Assembly: GCF_918797505.1 (NCBI RefSeq)
Contig: NC_092799.1
Span: 27,652,382 to 27,716,381, forward strand
Source of the DNA: Bemisia tabaci
Lineage: Eukaryota; Arthropoda; Insecta; Hemiptera; Aleyrodidae
Length of the DNA stretch: 64,000 nt
Reading direction: 5' to 3'
Shown here: in pieces, positions 24,792 to 34,598 of the stretch
How the letters are laid out: every line of letters begins with the position of its first letter
How positions within the stretch are numbered: position 1 is the stretch's first letter
The notes under the pieces: generated by a model
Databases searched by the model: none
What the model was told of the DNA's origin: nothing
What the model saw: only the letters and a program-made list of their open reading frames with translations
Translations under genes and position numbers: made by a program

Positions 24792-25543
24792 TTAAATTAA
24801 GATTCACTGAATACGTGGCAGCTTATCTTGAGACGATTATCTAATTCCCTCGTGGTAAGGACCAAACTTTGAAGAGACACAACCACACCTTTTCAAAGTC
24901 TGTTCCTATTAGACTATAGAAATATAACGCCTTAAATTAGGTAAGCCTGCTCCACCACACAGTATAATCCATTTGACAATTTAGGCTTTTTTTTGGATGT
25001 TAGGGGCAAATTACCTTTCAGTTGGGCGTTGAAGGTTGATTTTGGAATTTGATACCCTTTGTCAGCTGTTAACACATTCATTGTCTCATTTTTTTCAGCT
25101 TCGATAGCTTGTTTAATTTTGGAAATTGTAGCGTTTGAACAGTCTCGTTTCTTGGCGAGCCATGCTGGATAGGATAGGGCAGGAGAGGGTTAATGTGCAG
25201 TCTGAACTTGAAGTAGGTAAAAAGCAAAGACTTAGGATTGAATTAGGATCTGGAATTAAAGTAATTACCTAAGGCTTGTATAAAAAACCATGTGTTGGAA
25301 GCATAGTTGAATGAATGGTTCGCTGTCAGAAAGATACATAACATAGTTTCTCTATTTTACAGTAATCATACATTATTTATCAAAATGATAACTTTCATGA
25401 AGGCCGTTACTTCTACAGTCTAATAGGACAAGACTTTGAAAATAAGGCATGACCGTATCTCTTCAAAGTTTGGTCCTTGCCACGAAAGAATTAAATAATC
25501 GTCTCAAAATAGGTTGCCGCATTTTCAGTTAACCTTAATTTAA
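24792..25543. mobile_element. TTAA-bounded inverted-repeat element (MITE), ~750 bp
   Basis: About 130 bases at each end form a diverged terminal inverted repeat: 24796-24925 against the reverse complement of about 25410-25539. Clear matched blocks are GAGACGATTAT, CAAACTTTGAAGAGA, CAAAGTCT and CCTATTAGACT. Both ends sit at TTAA (24792-24795 and 25540-25543), the target of piggyBac-type elements. There is no transposase inside, so it is non-autonomous. The arms differ at roughly one base in five, so the copy is old. Confidence 0.65.
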
Positions 25544-26184
25544 GGTTATTTTGAATCTCAATCCTTTTTACGCTTGAGAAACTTTAATTATGTTTTTTTA
25601 TTTCAAGTATGAAATACATCTTCTTTGCACTCCTTCCTTGACAAATTTTTTTTTACATTACCAGATATACTGAGGCAAAATTTTCAGAGTTAGGTAAATT
25701 TCCATTTTTACTTTCCGGATACTGGTACCTACATTCTAACTTTTTAACTTTTATATTAATTTCACAAAATGCAAATAGGTTTGCACAAAACGCAAGTCGA
25801 TGTAATAGGTACTGCCGAAATCACCTTTCAAGCTAAACAATTTCTACGAGGCTAGCAAATATTTCTTGTTTTTTCTAATGTTGAGGGATAAAGAGTTCTG
25901 ATGATTTTTTTCCTCAAAAAATATGAACGACGACAAGTTAACTTTAGCATTTATTTTTGTGAATTTCAAAAAATATTACATCGATCGTAAATGTGCTATA
26001 AATACAAAGATATTCACTTGATAATACAATTTTCTGCTTGATTTGTCAAAATATTAAATATATCGTAAAGTCGTGGTAGGTACTTAATATTTAAGTATCG
26101 CATCATGTAACTGTGACTTGAGTATCTTTCGATGTATCCCTTGCTTACATTCAGAAAGGAGTTGAAAGAGGCTATACCGATTAC

Positions 26185-29100
26185 TTACTCGGATTGTCCA
26201 AGACTACATACCTCGGATTCAGCCCGGGTAATAGTTGACAAAATGGAAGATATAACCTGAAATATTATCGGACGAGGCAGTTTTCTTACTGTGCTTGCTA
26301 TTCCTCTGAAAAACAAGTCAACTTCAGTGTCATGTGCTGACGGAGAAGCCGTAGAAGTCGCTGTAGGATGTACAAGTGCTTTTACGATTTCGAGCAGGTT
26401 ATCCTTTTCCTTTTCAAGCTTTTGCAATCTGTACGTAGTTGAACCGAAAACTGAACAGTTCTTCTTCTTCTTCTTGGTCGGAGGTTGAAGGAGAGTTTCG
26501 TGGCGGACGTATGAATTACTGTTGACCAAGTTTTGTGAAGTTCCTTCACCGATGCCGGAATCGTTGTTGTTCAAGAACTGTGAACTTCCGTCACCGATAC
26601 CGGAATCGTTGTTGTTCAAGAACTGTGAACTTCCATGACCGATTCCGGAATCGTTGTTGACCAAGAACTGTGAACTTCCGTGACCGAAACCGGAATCATT
26701 GTTGTTCAAGAACAGTGAACTTCCGGAACCGATGCCGGAATCGTTGTTGGTCAAGAACTGTGAACTTCCGTAACCGATACCGGGATCGTTGTTGGTTGAG
26801 AACTGTGAACTTTCGGAACCGATGCCGGAATCGTTGTTGGTTAAGAACTGCGAACTTCCGGAACCGATGCCGGAACCGTTGTTGACCAGGTTCTGTGAGC
26901 TTTCGTGACCGATGCCAAAACCGCTGTTGGTCGCGATTCTAGGAGCTTCATGATCAGTTGCTGGATTTGGGTTGATATCAGGCTGAGGATTTGATTGACT
27001 AACGATTGAATTCTGGTCATCCACTTGTTCATAGTCACTGGACTGCGGCATTGGTGTGTGGTCAATGGTACCAATAAATAGTTTGTTCTCTCCGTTAAAA
27101 TTGGAAGATTCGTCCGTCATGTTAGTGTCTTGAGACGGTGTTGTCTGGTTATCCGATGAAATGCTGGAAGTAAGAAAGGGGAGGGGGACGTTACAATTAA
27201 TCAGCTCGCATGATAATTTAAACCTTAAACTGGTCTAAAATTCTCGTTACGAAAAATGATAAACTACATCACATAAAAATCGGAAAAATGATATGGTGTG
27301 GCGGTATGGAATACCGGGATAATGAGGGTAAGTCGTGGAATTTGTGACAGTCGAGAAGAGCGATGGAAGAACGAGGAATTCGTGTAAGAAGTCAAGGAGT
27401 TTCCGACACAACTACTAATCATTATATTTACAGTCATCTTTTAGCTATTGCTCAATATTTATGTTAATTTAAAAGGTTTGTCATAATACAACCAGCTGCT
27501 GAATACTTTTTTCCCTTAATTCGATCTCTTTACAAAAAATTCTGTCTAAGGTTTAGCGAAAGTCAGCGTTAGTATCAGTAAAAATAAGGTGATAAGATAA
27601 GGTGAAAAAAAATTGAAGGCCAGCGACGAGGTTACGGAATACTTGACAGTCTTGGGAATCAGAAGGGAAGAGGTAGGCGGGAAATTTGAAAATAAAGAAA
27701 TTGAGTACGGTAATTCTGCATTAAAAACAAATTGAAAGTCAGATTTTTGGAGTTCTCATACTGGAATCATTAATTAGATAACTTTTCTCCTCCAGATGCG
27801 GGCGAGTCGTGTAGTAAAGTGCATATGGTTTGTTTTGCAACATGTTCGGTCCGGTCGGAAAAATGTATTTTGATCGAAACAGAAAAACCCCACGGAAAAT
27901 TTTAATCTACGTTCTTCTCCACCCACCCCCCGATCAATTTTTTGCACGGGAAAAAGATTGTTAAAATTTCAATCCGTATTGCCTTTGATGGAAACGGCAC
28001 AACAACACAATAGGTACGAAGACTTTCACCAAAATTATTTTCACGATACGCTAATTCTGTTACGATTACCGTGATTGTATCTAAATTTAATGAAAACTCT
28101 CATCTTGCATTACTCGCGGATGCCGCTTTGAAGCTAGAATGAATACGGTCATACGTACCTACTATTTCTTCCGTGTCTTACTACATTCTTTATTTGAATA
28201 AAAACGAATGAAATCTTATACTTGACCTCTTCTGCGTGAAGCTTCCATCGCAGAATTATCGAATCGCCCACGTCCTTCCTAGAAAGATTAATTAGATCGC
28301 AATTTGACGCGCATCAACTAATAACCTAATAAAATACATTTCTAGACTGGAATGAAGTGAATATGAACTTACTCTTTCTTAACTTCGGTAGTATCCATAA
28401 ACGACATATGCTGAATGATCGGATTAGGAATGTATTTCAAAGGAACTGATCCGGTTGCTCCTTTCAAAATTTTCTTGTGCCTATTGTAGCAGTCTTTTGC
28501 TTTCTGCCACCTCTTTTTGCATGACGTTTCTGAAAGTAAAGATCGGTAAGATAGCAATAGAAAGTATTGATTGCTAACCTGAGAAAAGGCAATTCAGGCA
28601 TTTTTGTCTGAATTGAAAGCTGACCAAAAAATTTATAACGATGTTTTTTAGTCCCTCCCCCTCCCCTTACCCTTCAATTTCAGCTTCCTCCTATAGGTAC
28701 GAAAAACTCCCAGTGGTTTCGTGTCCTATGTATTTTCATCAAACTTTTCATGTCGTTTGCAGTGATGAGTCCTTTAGAATGTCCACTTTCGTGAAACGAA
28801 GCCTTCCTTAAAGCGACTATCCAAAAGTGATCCGAAAAACCATTTTTAAATACAAATTAAGACTCGCGTGGTAAATGACCGATAATGCGTTTGATATCTA
28901 ATAACCAAAATTTTTGTGTAAAGAACCATCTGTATAATACTTATATCCTATTTTGTAGGCCTATTAAAGAGTTGGCAGATTGAATGAACCAAGAAAATTG
29001 TTTGACGAATTAAAAAATCTAATACTTACGAGATGTGTTCAGTTTTGAGGCGATAGCGGCCCATGCTTTTCCTCTTTCCCTGTTGCTTTTGTGAAATGCG

Positions 29101-29192
29101 CATTCGGGATTATAGAGGAAACAGTATTTTGATATTTCATGAAGTAGCGCCCTGTCTTTAATTGCAGCGATTGTGTCTTTTTCAGTACTCAT
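26185..29192 (-). CDS. MADF-BESS domain protein, three exons, 432 aa
   Basis: Spliced minus-strand gene: exon 1 29030-29192, exon 2 28373-28529, exon 3 26185-27163. Donors are C|GTAAGTATT and GA|GTAAGTTC; acceptors TTTACTTTCAG and CTTACTTCCAG. The phases (1, then 2) agree, and the total of 1299 nt is exactly in frame with a TAA stop. Residues 1-107 form a MADF domain (LLHEISKYCFLYNPE..., AWAAIASKLN, then CKKRWQKAKDCYNRHKK), a Myb/SANT-like DNA-binding module. Residues about 190-325 are nine tandem 15-residue N/D/S/G-rich repeats. A KKKKK stretch and short coiled-coil-like segment follow, then a C-terminal BESS motif (TEVDLFFRGIASTVRKLPRP...), a protein-interaction motif that accompanies MADF in insect regulators such as Adf-1. 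Probably a nuclear transcription factor; its targets are unknown. The repeat expansion is unusual for the family. Confidence 0.85.
26526..26931 (-). repeat. 45-bp coding minisatellite in MADF-BESS exon 3
   Basis: About nine tandem 45-bp units encode variants of NDSGIGxGSSQFLxN (one unit has 16 codons). They preserve the reading frame and differ mainly at one or two residues (S/H/E/Y/D after GIG), as expected for replication slippage under frame-preserving selection. Confidence 0.85.
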
Positions 29193-29250
29193 CTTGAAAA
29201 TAATACTTTATGATCGGTACGAGTCTTGAAAGAAAAAAGAGAAACCTACA

Positions 29251-29574
29251 TTAATTTTCGAGAATTGAAGGTGCTTCAACGAACAACAGGAACTTAATGA
29301 CTGCTCCCTTGTCAACAGTCAACGTAAATATCCAACGATCGGAAGCATTAACGTCAGCGCTACTGGTGGAGAAGGGCCGAGGGGGGAGGGGGATAGCGGA
29401 AATCTTTAAATTGTAAGTGGCGGTAGACACCACTCCGGTCCAATCCTTAGAAAATTCTCCTAAAAAGTTGAAGATGACGAGTGGCTGCTGTCTGACTGGA
29501 TGTACACGGAGAAACTCAACCGAGCTCATTTGCACGGTTTTCGGTTCAATTAGCTCTCCGGCTAGTTGGGTCAA
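29251..29574 (-). other. Unassigned 107-codon ORF just upstream of the MADF-BESS gene
   Basis: Open frame on the same strand ending 59 bases before the MADF-BESS ATG. It shows no recognisable domain and lies where the promoter and 5' UTR should be, so it is more likely non-coding. Listed because it is the only sizeable open frame in the upstream flank. Confidence 0.15.
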
Positions 29575-30736
29575 ACGCAGTAAACCATGAAAACCGTGTA
29601 ATGTTTGGTTAGAATAAGCTCAGATCTACTAATAATGTCGGCTCCTTTTTAAATTTAGTTAAAAATGCAAAAAATTACTCTGTCAGCTTGACCGACATAT
29701 TGTTTGAATCCTAAAAAACGATTATGATGAAAATGATGAGCAAATAGGCATAGGTCCGCGAAACACTCTGTCGCGGAAGGCGGGCGTGTTCATTTAGAAC
29801 AACCTATAGCTTTGACCGTCGAAAAAAAAATCTCATAAAGGTATAGATATTTTGAAACGATATTAGAATCAAAGAAAGATTACTTTTTTGAAAATTAGGT
29901 GTAATCGACATGCAAGGAAGATCAAACAGAAGCTGAATCGTTTCCTAATGAATTAATTGTTGATTTGCCGTTACAACCGTGGAAGTAAGCGCGTAGTATA
30001 TAATCGACTAAACTGTAATTAATTCAAATCCGTAAACTTTAAAGATAATGCTTTCGGGAAGTTTGCAAACTTATACGAGCGTCATAAGGAGAGTTCGTTG
30101 AAAGAAGGAGGATCTGACAATTTTTCACGAGAACTTGAATTTAAAAATAATTCATGGAACTGCGCAATGGATGGTGTGTGTCAACTTCAGAAACCACATT
30201 TTAGGTTATTTTACAATTTATTTTTATAAATTTAAATAATAAATTTTAAGACAAATTAAAAGCATCCAGCCCACTTTCAAATTGGAACACTCCTACTGGC
30301 ACCAATTCGTCTATTTCTCAGCCATCTCTGCATGGAATTCCTTGAGTTCCATCGATGAGCCTCTTTGAAGCTCATAGTTTGAAGTTAGGCAGAACGCTTA
30401 ACTGACTTGTGACTTCCCGATTAAAGAAAAAAAAAAAAAAAACAACAACAACAACAACGTCTTCGGAGAAGTCAATTTTTTAATTTCGTATTTATTTACG
30501 TAGTTACACTATACAATTACACGTACAATTATTAGATGGATTTCAAATTGCTGCAGCAGTGAGGCCTCGCATAATAAACCGTGTTTACGGGAATTACTCG
30601 CAAAATGCAGCCGCTAGGGCGTAATCACGGCCTGCCCATCTGTGTAACTACCGCTTCCATAAGTAGTCCTTGACAAACTCGGAAAAATTTTTCTCAGCAA
30701 AGCATGGCTGTTTTATAGCCTATTTTCATGCCGTCG
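29575..30736. other. No gene recognised
   Basis: AT-rich intergenic DNA with a short A/CAA tract at about 30425-30458 (A16 followed by CAACAACAA). Nothing else could be identified. Confidence 0.4.
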
Positions 30737-31228
30737 AGTGAGGACTGAAACTGGATTTATCGGAGGATTTCTGTAGCACCCAAACGAAAGATTATATGAA
30801 GGGAGGCATCTCCAAGTCGAATGGAAGGGGCTGCTCAGAAGTCTGCACACGCCTTTTCCTCGGATCCTTAAGGGTCACAGCTTCTTGAGGTATTTCGTCT
30901 GGGATAGGGGACAATAACCTGTATCGGTTCAGTGCTTTCATGTCGGCTAAAAATGCCCACACATCTGAGTCATGGACATCTGAGTGAGGACTGAAACTGG
31001 ATTTATCGGAAGATTTCTGTAGCACCCGAACGGAAGATTCTATGAAGGGAGGCATCTCCAAGTCGAATGGAAGGGGCTGCTCAGAAGTCTGCACACGCCT
31101 TTTCCTCGGGTCCTTAAGGGTCACAGCTTCTTTAGGTATTTCGTCTGGGATAGGGGACAATAACCTGTATCGGTTCAGTGCTGTCATGTCGGCTAAAATT
31201 GCCCACACATCTGAGTTATGGGTCCATG
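30737..31228. repeat. 246-bp tandem duplication
   Basis: TGAGGACTGAAACTGGATTT begins at 30737 and again at 30983, and the copies stay aligned at a constant 246-bp offset to about 31228. Few differences separate them, so the event is fairly recent. Confidence 0.85.
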
Positions 31229-31382
31229 ACTCAGATGTGTCAGTTGACTCGGATGTGTGGTGGAAAGGCATGGCCTTTCCACCTCTTTCCATCCGAATTA
31301 ATCTGTAAACGCGACCATCCGAAAGTGTGGGTAATCGAGTGTCGTAATCATGCTGATAATGAGAAGAGGTCGGATGATCCAT
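30792..31382 (-). CDS. Unrecognised 196-aa protein with an internal 82-codon duplication
   Basis: Minus-strand ORF starting at the ATG at 31382. It holds two near-identical blocks, each with DSDVWAxLADMxALNRYRLL, SPIPDEIP, EAVTLKDPRKRRVQTSEQ and PLPFDLEMPPFI, repeated with a 246-bp (82-codon) offset. A KDPRKRR stretch could be a nuclear localisation signal. The second block ends at TAA where the first has GAA, and homology to the first copy runs on for about 50 bases past that stop, so the present stop arose by mutation after the duplication. No known domain is visible; there are no membrane segments. It may be one exon of a larger gene. Confidence 0.45.
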   Translation of the reverse strand: MDHPTSSHYQHDYDTRLPTLSDGRVYRLIRMERGGKAMPFHHTSESTDTSESWTHNSDVWAILADMTALNRYRLLSPIPDEIPKEAVTLKDPRKRRVQTSEQPLPFDLEMPPFIESSVRVLQKSSDKSSFSPHSDVHDSDVWAFLADMKALNRYRLLSPIPDEIPQEAVTLKDPRKRRVQTSEQPLPFDLEMPPFI

Positions 31383-31403
31383 GAGGGAAGAATGGATGGT
31401 CAA

Positions 31404-33060
31404 TCTTCTATTTTTCTTTACACCTGATTGATTCTGTAGGTATTTTTACGAAAATTCGTGTTACATGGCAGACGCAGAAATTCATCATGTTGTTGATTGA
31501 GCTTCCAATGAACTTACGATAGGGAGGCATTGAAAGTGTAGAAGTGCTAATTCAGTGAAGTAGTGCTAATTCAGTGTAGGAATGCTAATCCAATAAAGCA
31601 TCGCAATTTCACTCCATGGTGTCATAGAGATTGTAGGTCTGCCATTATTGTAGTGAAACAAATACCTAAGTAAAGAATCGGGCGGAGTACCTACTCATGC
31701 GGGGATCTTTGCTTCAAAATATGATCAAAATAAGAGGAGATTGATAAGTTAACAATGTATTGGTAAAGCGGAGGCGTCTGAATCCTTCTAAGGCAAGGGA
31801 CAATCTTAACAAGCTGATGACGTTTCACAAATTTTAAATTTCCACATCCCAGAGATATGCGTTGAAATCGTTTCTCACCCCTCTTTCTGACTGATCCTCG
31901 AGTCCATGAACAATATAGAAAGAAAATAGGCAAGCTACATATTACTGTTTGCCGTTTGCGTTTTTTTTCTTTCTTAAACTTGGGTAGGATTCAAAGGTGG
32001 CTCTTGTAAAAAGCAACTGACACACAATATTTCAGAATCTGCCATTAGTACATTGTACTAACCAAAGACCCAACTCCAACCTTAGGTACCGTTGAAATAA
32101 TTTCCCTCGTCAGAGTGCAAGTGCAGTACTCTTCCATTGAGAGTGGATATATTTGAACTCGATTCAACAATGCATCTGAATGTAATTATTCGAATACCTA
32201 GATTGGAATTGGAGCTTTCAGTCTACCTATAAAATGCATTTACCAACATTCTACGCTGTCATTAGACATTTTTACACAGCCATACCTAGCCACTTTGCAC
32301 ATTCGATGCATCTCTAACGCCAAGGCTCATGTGGACCTACTTTACGCTGAAAGAAACTAGTATGTGCATAGGGTTTGCGTGTGACATAGTTCCTTTTAGC
32401 ATTAATAAGTACGTCCAATTATGACAAGTGGTTCAACGACCAAAAATTTTTACATAACTCGTTAAAAATTGTATTCTTATTTCAAATTGCATAGGTATCT
32501 TGGAATCGGAAATATTATTACACAACTCGTTAAAAATTGTATTTTTATTTGTTTGGGCCGCTATAAAATCGAAAGGTAAAATCGATCTTTGGGGGACCTG
32601 AATTCCGATAAATTTAGTGGACTGTATCTTTAGGAGCCTAAGAGATTGAACTTAGACAAACCTGAAATGGGGCACGGGTGTGGGGACACATAATACACAG
32701 ATCATCATAAGTCATAAAGAGGTATGTCTGAGTGAAACATGAGGCTTACCATGGAGTGTTAGTATGCAGAGACCATCGAACCATTATTCCTGGGTGACAA
32801 GACTTGCTAATGAAGTCATAATTGAAACTTTAGCCTTCCATGGTCATGAGGGATCTAGGCATGACCTTGAACTTGAAGTCTCCAGAGGATTAGGGAAACT
32901 AAGGAGAGGGTTTAAGGGAGTAAAGGAAAGGGATAGTTCACTTTGAGCTCTAATGAAGGGTATTCAGCGGTAAATAGGGAACAAAGGGTGAAATTATGCT
33001 GATATTTGCCAGGTCTGAAATTAGCAACACGAGGTAGGCCTAAGGGGGGCCAGTCCTAGA
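31404..33060. other. No gene recognised
   Basis: Intergenic AT-rich sequence. Two short repeated phrases are visible (AATTCAGTG at about 31550-31576; ACTCGTTAAAAATTGTATT at about 32457 and 32525). ORFs at 31691-31933 and 32764-32946 have no recognisable features. Confidence 0.4.
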
Positions 33061-33070
33061 CAATCAGACT

Positions 33071-33517
33071 GTGAGGGAGGTATAATTCATGAATTCTACC
33101 TGAATACAACCAGAAAGCGATGAACTCGAAGCTCGAGAAGCTTTGGGGGAAAATCCGCCAAAGGAAAACAACGTACAGCGCAAAGATCCGCAAAGGCTTG
33201 AGAAAACTCGAGGAAAAACACACGGCACGTAGTCGAGACACAGGACGAACAGCTAACAAGGGTCGAGCAAGATTCAACAAGTTGAAAAGGGGTGGAACCT
33301 TAGAGAGCGCGCTGGCAACGCGGTATCGTAGCATGCAAAAAATAGAAGAGTCCATTATCGAGAGAGGGGAGGGGTGACAGATGAGTAGGTGCTAATTGAC
33401 AAGCATGCGCGATCCATCGGGGAACGCGACAACCAAAATCGCTAATTAGCAAAAAAGGCGATAGGTGGCGGAGCGATATCGATGTTCGATATTTTTCGAG
33501 ACGCAAGGGCGTCAACA
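33071..33517 (-). repeat. Putative 3' LTR of the BEL/Pao element
   Basis: The minus strand begins TGTTGACGCCC immediately after a polypurine tract. The proposed end (minus strand ...CCTCACA at 33071) gives TG...CA termini and a length of about 447 bp. There is no second LTR in the window to confirm the boundary. An 85-codon plus-strand ORF inside (33120-33377) is attributed to chance. Confidence 0.45.
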
Positions 33518-33533
33518 TACTCCCCCCCTTGGA
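33518..33533 (-). promoter_or_regulatory. Polypurine tract of the BEL/Pao element
   Basis: The minus strand reads AAGGGGGGGAGTA just before the TGTTGAC LTR start, the usual position for the plus-strand primer of LTR retrotransposons. Confidence 0.65.
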
Positions 33534-33540
33534 ATCACGG

Positions 33541-34560
33541 AGGGATTACAAAACGAAATGGAGGTACAAGGGCTACAAGAACAGTGAACTAGAAACATGA
33601 AGAGCACGGCGCGAAAGGAGGAGCGCGATGTTTACAAGGGCGAAAAAACTTAATAAAACATAGATACAAGGGCGAAACACGGAGGGAGATGATTAACACT
33701 ACAAGGGCGACAAAGTGGTTCTGGGCAAGGGGCAAACTACAAAGGCGAACTAAGGGTGATGGCCGAGGCGGCTGCCGTTCAGCGTCTCGGAGCTGGAGCG
33801 CGAGGAGCTCTGGCTACTCCCGGATGGAGGAAATGCAGATAGGGTGTATTGGGGATGGGGCGACGACCCCTGAGAGAGGCGCGAACCCCTGGTGGGTGAG
33901 TGGGCGGCACCACTATCTGACGGCTGTCGTGCAACAGCGGGTGATGTGGGGCGCGGCAAGTGCACTGTGCCCTCAAGTCACAGTGGACTTGAGGCCAATC
34001 GAGCTCGTGACTGCAGAGACAACGCACAGCCCGTTGCCATGGACCACCGAGAGTCGGTTGGCGGGGCTGAGGCCGTTAAACTAGGGACAGTCTCCTAAGG
34101 AGTGGAGCAGGCTACACAAGGGGCAGGTGGAGGTGGGCCTTGGGGTGAAAGGGGGAGGCTCCTCCAAAACGGGCGGAGAGTCCCAGACTTCAATGGGCGG
34201 CAGTGGCTCCATTCTGAAATGAAAGTAAGGTACTTTACTTCAGGTGGGGTTACAAGTCAGATCTAGGCTGCTAGCTGCGATACCAAGGCGAGGAGAAGGG
34301 TGGTAGTAGCATAGCTGAGCTAGGGGCCTAGTGAACCTGAGTTAGCGGAGGGCACAGGAGGAATCGGTAGCAAAAAACGCGACGTGATAAAACGGACGCG
34401 AGGGCAAATGGGTTCTTACAAAGGCGACAAAACATGAGGGACACAAAACGATGAAGTAATTACAAGGGCGACTAGAGACACGGGGCACAAAAAACAAACA
34501 GTGAAACAACGTACAAGGGCGATTAAAACATAGGCACGACGATGATAAGTAAAAGCAAGA
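33541..34560. other. GC-rich 3' region of the BEL/Pao element with a recurring ACAAGGGCGA motif
   Basis: ACAAGGGCGA or ACAAAGGCGA, usually after T or TT, occurs at about 33633, 33665, 33701, 33738, 34418, 34462 and 34512, irregularly spaced and always on the plus strand. The spacing is not tandem. It may be a protein- or RNA-binding motif of the element's untranslated region, or remains of a decayed short repeat. Confidence 0.4.
34081..34212 (-). CDS. 43-aa proline-rich zinc-knuckle mini-ORF downstream of integrase
   Basis: Minus-strand ATG at 34212, stop TAG at 34081-34083. The protein is rich in P and E and ends in a Cys/His cluster, C30-x2-C33-x3-H37-x4-C42, close to a retroviral-type zinc knuckle. 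The sequence just before the ATG (CTTTCATTTCAG|A) is a good splice acceptor, so it could be made from a spliced element transcript. It lies between the larger zinc-knuckle ORF and the polypurine tract. Short length makes chance possible. Further Cys/His-rich open frames in the next 300 bases downstream (for example 33779-34027) suggest the region once encoded more. Confidence 0.35.
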   Translation of the reverse strand: MEPLPPIEVWDSPPVLEEPPPFTPRPTSTCPLCSLLHSLGDCP

Positions 34561-34598
34561 GTGCGAAACAAAAAAGGGGCGACACGCAGACCGAAAGA

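Noticed and set aside
26291..26885. Plus-strand ORFs rich in FRNRCRNRC
   Set aside because: Antisense shadow of the 15-residue repeat region of the MADF-BESS exon.
33120..33377. 85-codon basic ORF in the BEL/Pao LTR
   Set aside because: Opposite strand to the element, inside the LTR, no domain.
33689..34098. Plus-strand ORFs in the 3' region of the BEL/Pao element
   Set aside because: GC-rich shadows opposite the element's coding strand.
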